In this document: positions 6,478-6,914 of the stretch, one piece after another
How positions within the stretch are numbered: the stretch's first letter is position 1
Layout: every line of letters starts with the position of its first letter
Assembly: GCA_003557485.1 (NCBI GenBank)
Contig: PWOI01000184.1
Location: 1-6,914 of the forward strand
Direction: 5' to 3'
DNA length: 6,914 bases
Source of the DNA: Elusimicrobiota bacterium
Lineage (GTDB): Bacteria > CG03 > SLGR01 > PWQF01
The notes under the pieces: generated by a model
What the model was told of the DNA's origin: nothing
Databases searched by the model: none
What the model saw: only the letters and a program-made list of their open reading frames with translations
Program-made: the position numbers and the translations under genes

Positions 6478-6914
6478 TTAATTAATGCGGTTACGGACTT
6501 CCTCAAGAAGGCTGTCAACGGTAAATTTTCCCCCGATGTAACTGTCAGCTCCGGCTATATCCTTACCTGACAATTCATCTCCAACATACCCCGAAAATGC
6601 TATCACTGGTATATCCGAATACTCATCCATTGCCTTAAGGCGCCTCACTATACCCAGTCCGTCACTTCCGGGAAGCACAACATCCATAAGGATTATGTCG
6701 GGCTTCTTCTCCGGCAAGAGACTGAAGAGCTCATCCTCACCGCTGACGCAGCTCACATCGTATCCTTCCCTGCCAAGACGCACCTCTATGAGTTTCCGGG
6801 TCTCGGGGTTGTCCTCAACGGCTATAACTGTCTTTTTACCGGTAAACTCTTTTATCTTCCCAGTAAGAAAATTGAAATCAAAAGGTTTCCTGATAAATGC
6901 TGCAGCCCCCAGGC
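6478..6914 (-). CDS. Multi-receiver response regulator, C-terminal part (runs off right edge)
   Basis: Partial gene: 144 codons are visible and the frame is open to the window edge. The visible N-terminal part is the end of one receiver, with FIRKPFDFN giving its conserved Lys-Pro (Lys codon 6886-6888). After a short linker a complete receiver begins (VIAVEDN): acidic pair E-D, phospho-acceptor Asp at 6682-6684 in MDVVLPG, Ser at 6592-6594 in FSGY. Where the conserved Lys-Pro should stand it reads IGGKF, so the Lys is shifted by one and the cis-Pro is absent. The protein ends after this REC with no output domain, though one or more domains may precede the window. A GTG at 6783 could be mistaken for a start, but the frame continues upstream with clear REC sequence. 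It is richer in GC than the operon's REC genes and is separated from them by about 400 nt, so probably a separate transcript. Confidence 0.88.
   Translation of the reverse strand, partial: LGAAAFIRKPFDFNFLTGKIKEFTGKKTVIAVEDNPETRKLIEVRLGREGYDVSCVSGEDELFSLLPEKKPDIILMDVVLPGSDGLGIVRRLKAMDEYSDIPVIAFSGYVGDELSGKDIAGADSYIGGKFTVDSLLEEVRNRIN

Noticed and set aside
6478-6783. Right-edge gene as a single 101-aa receiver starting at GTG 6783
   Set aside because: This would remove the first receiver strand and acidic pair. The frame continues upstream with clear REC sequence to the window edge.

Overview
The window is a dense block of two-component signalling genes. Every convincing gene lies on the minus strand, so transcription runs right to left. 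Composition is mixed: most of the block is AT-rich, with more GC-rich patches in one kinase core and in the right-edge gene. Good AGGAG-type ribosome binding sites precede several genes. The mix of 7TM-PAS histidine kinases, multi-receiver proteins and Lys/Ile-rich proteins fits a free-living Gram-negative with many sensory genes, for example Omnitrophota, Desulfobacterota or Elusimicrobiota. That placement is inference, and nothing in the window fixes the phylum.

Layout in the direction of transcription. (1) At the right edge (6914 to 6478) is the C-terminal part of a multi-receiver protein: the end of one REC domain, then a complete REC with an altered Lys-Pro motif. (2) An intergenic stretch (6477 to 6078) holds a good sigma70-type promoter reading leftward, a roughly 100-nt leader, and on the plus strand a possible decayed ArsR-type regulator. 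(3) A probable operon follows: a triple-REC protein (6077-4968), a soluble kinase with an N-terminal REC (4904-3762), a second triple-REC protein (3761-2670), and a membrane kinase with a 7TM sensor, PAS, HisKA and HATPase (2673-874). Last comes a second 7TM-PAS kinase (836 to beyond position 1), of which only the sensor and start of the PAS are in the window. Spacing is tight: 63 nt, 0 nt, a 4-nt ATGA overlap, then 37 nt.

How the genes may work together (inference): the two membrane kinases would sense a signal in or at the membrane and phosphorylate the receiver proteins. The REC-kinase would be a second, cytosolic tier whose activity is set by its own receiver. About nine REC domains are visible, and there is no DNA-binding, cyclase, methylesterase or other output domain and no HPt domain. 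The block therefore looks like an integration or phosphate-distribution hub whose output is encoded outside the window.

The most notable observations are this output-less receiver array, the tandem membrane kinases with diverged sensors but almost identical PAS DNA, the degenerate middle receiver of the second triple-REC protein, and the ArsR-like remnant on the opposite strand.
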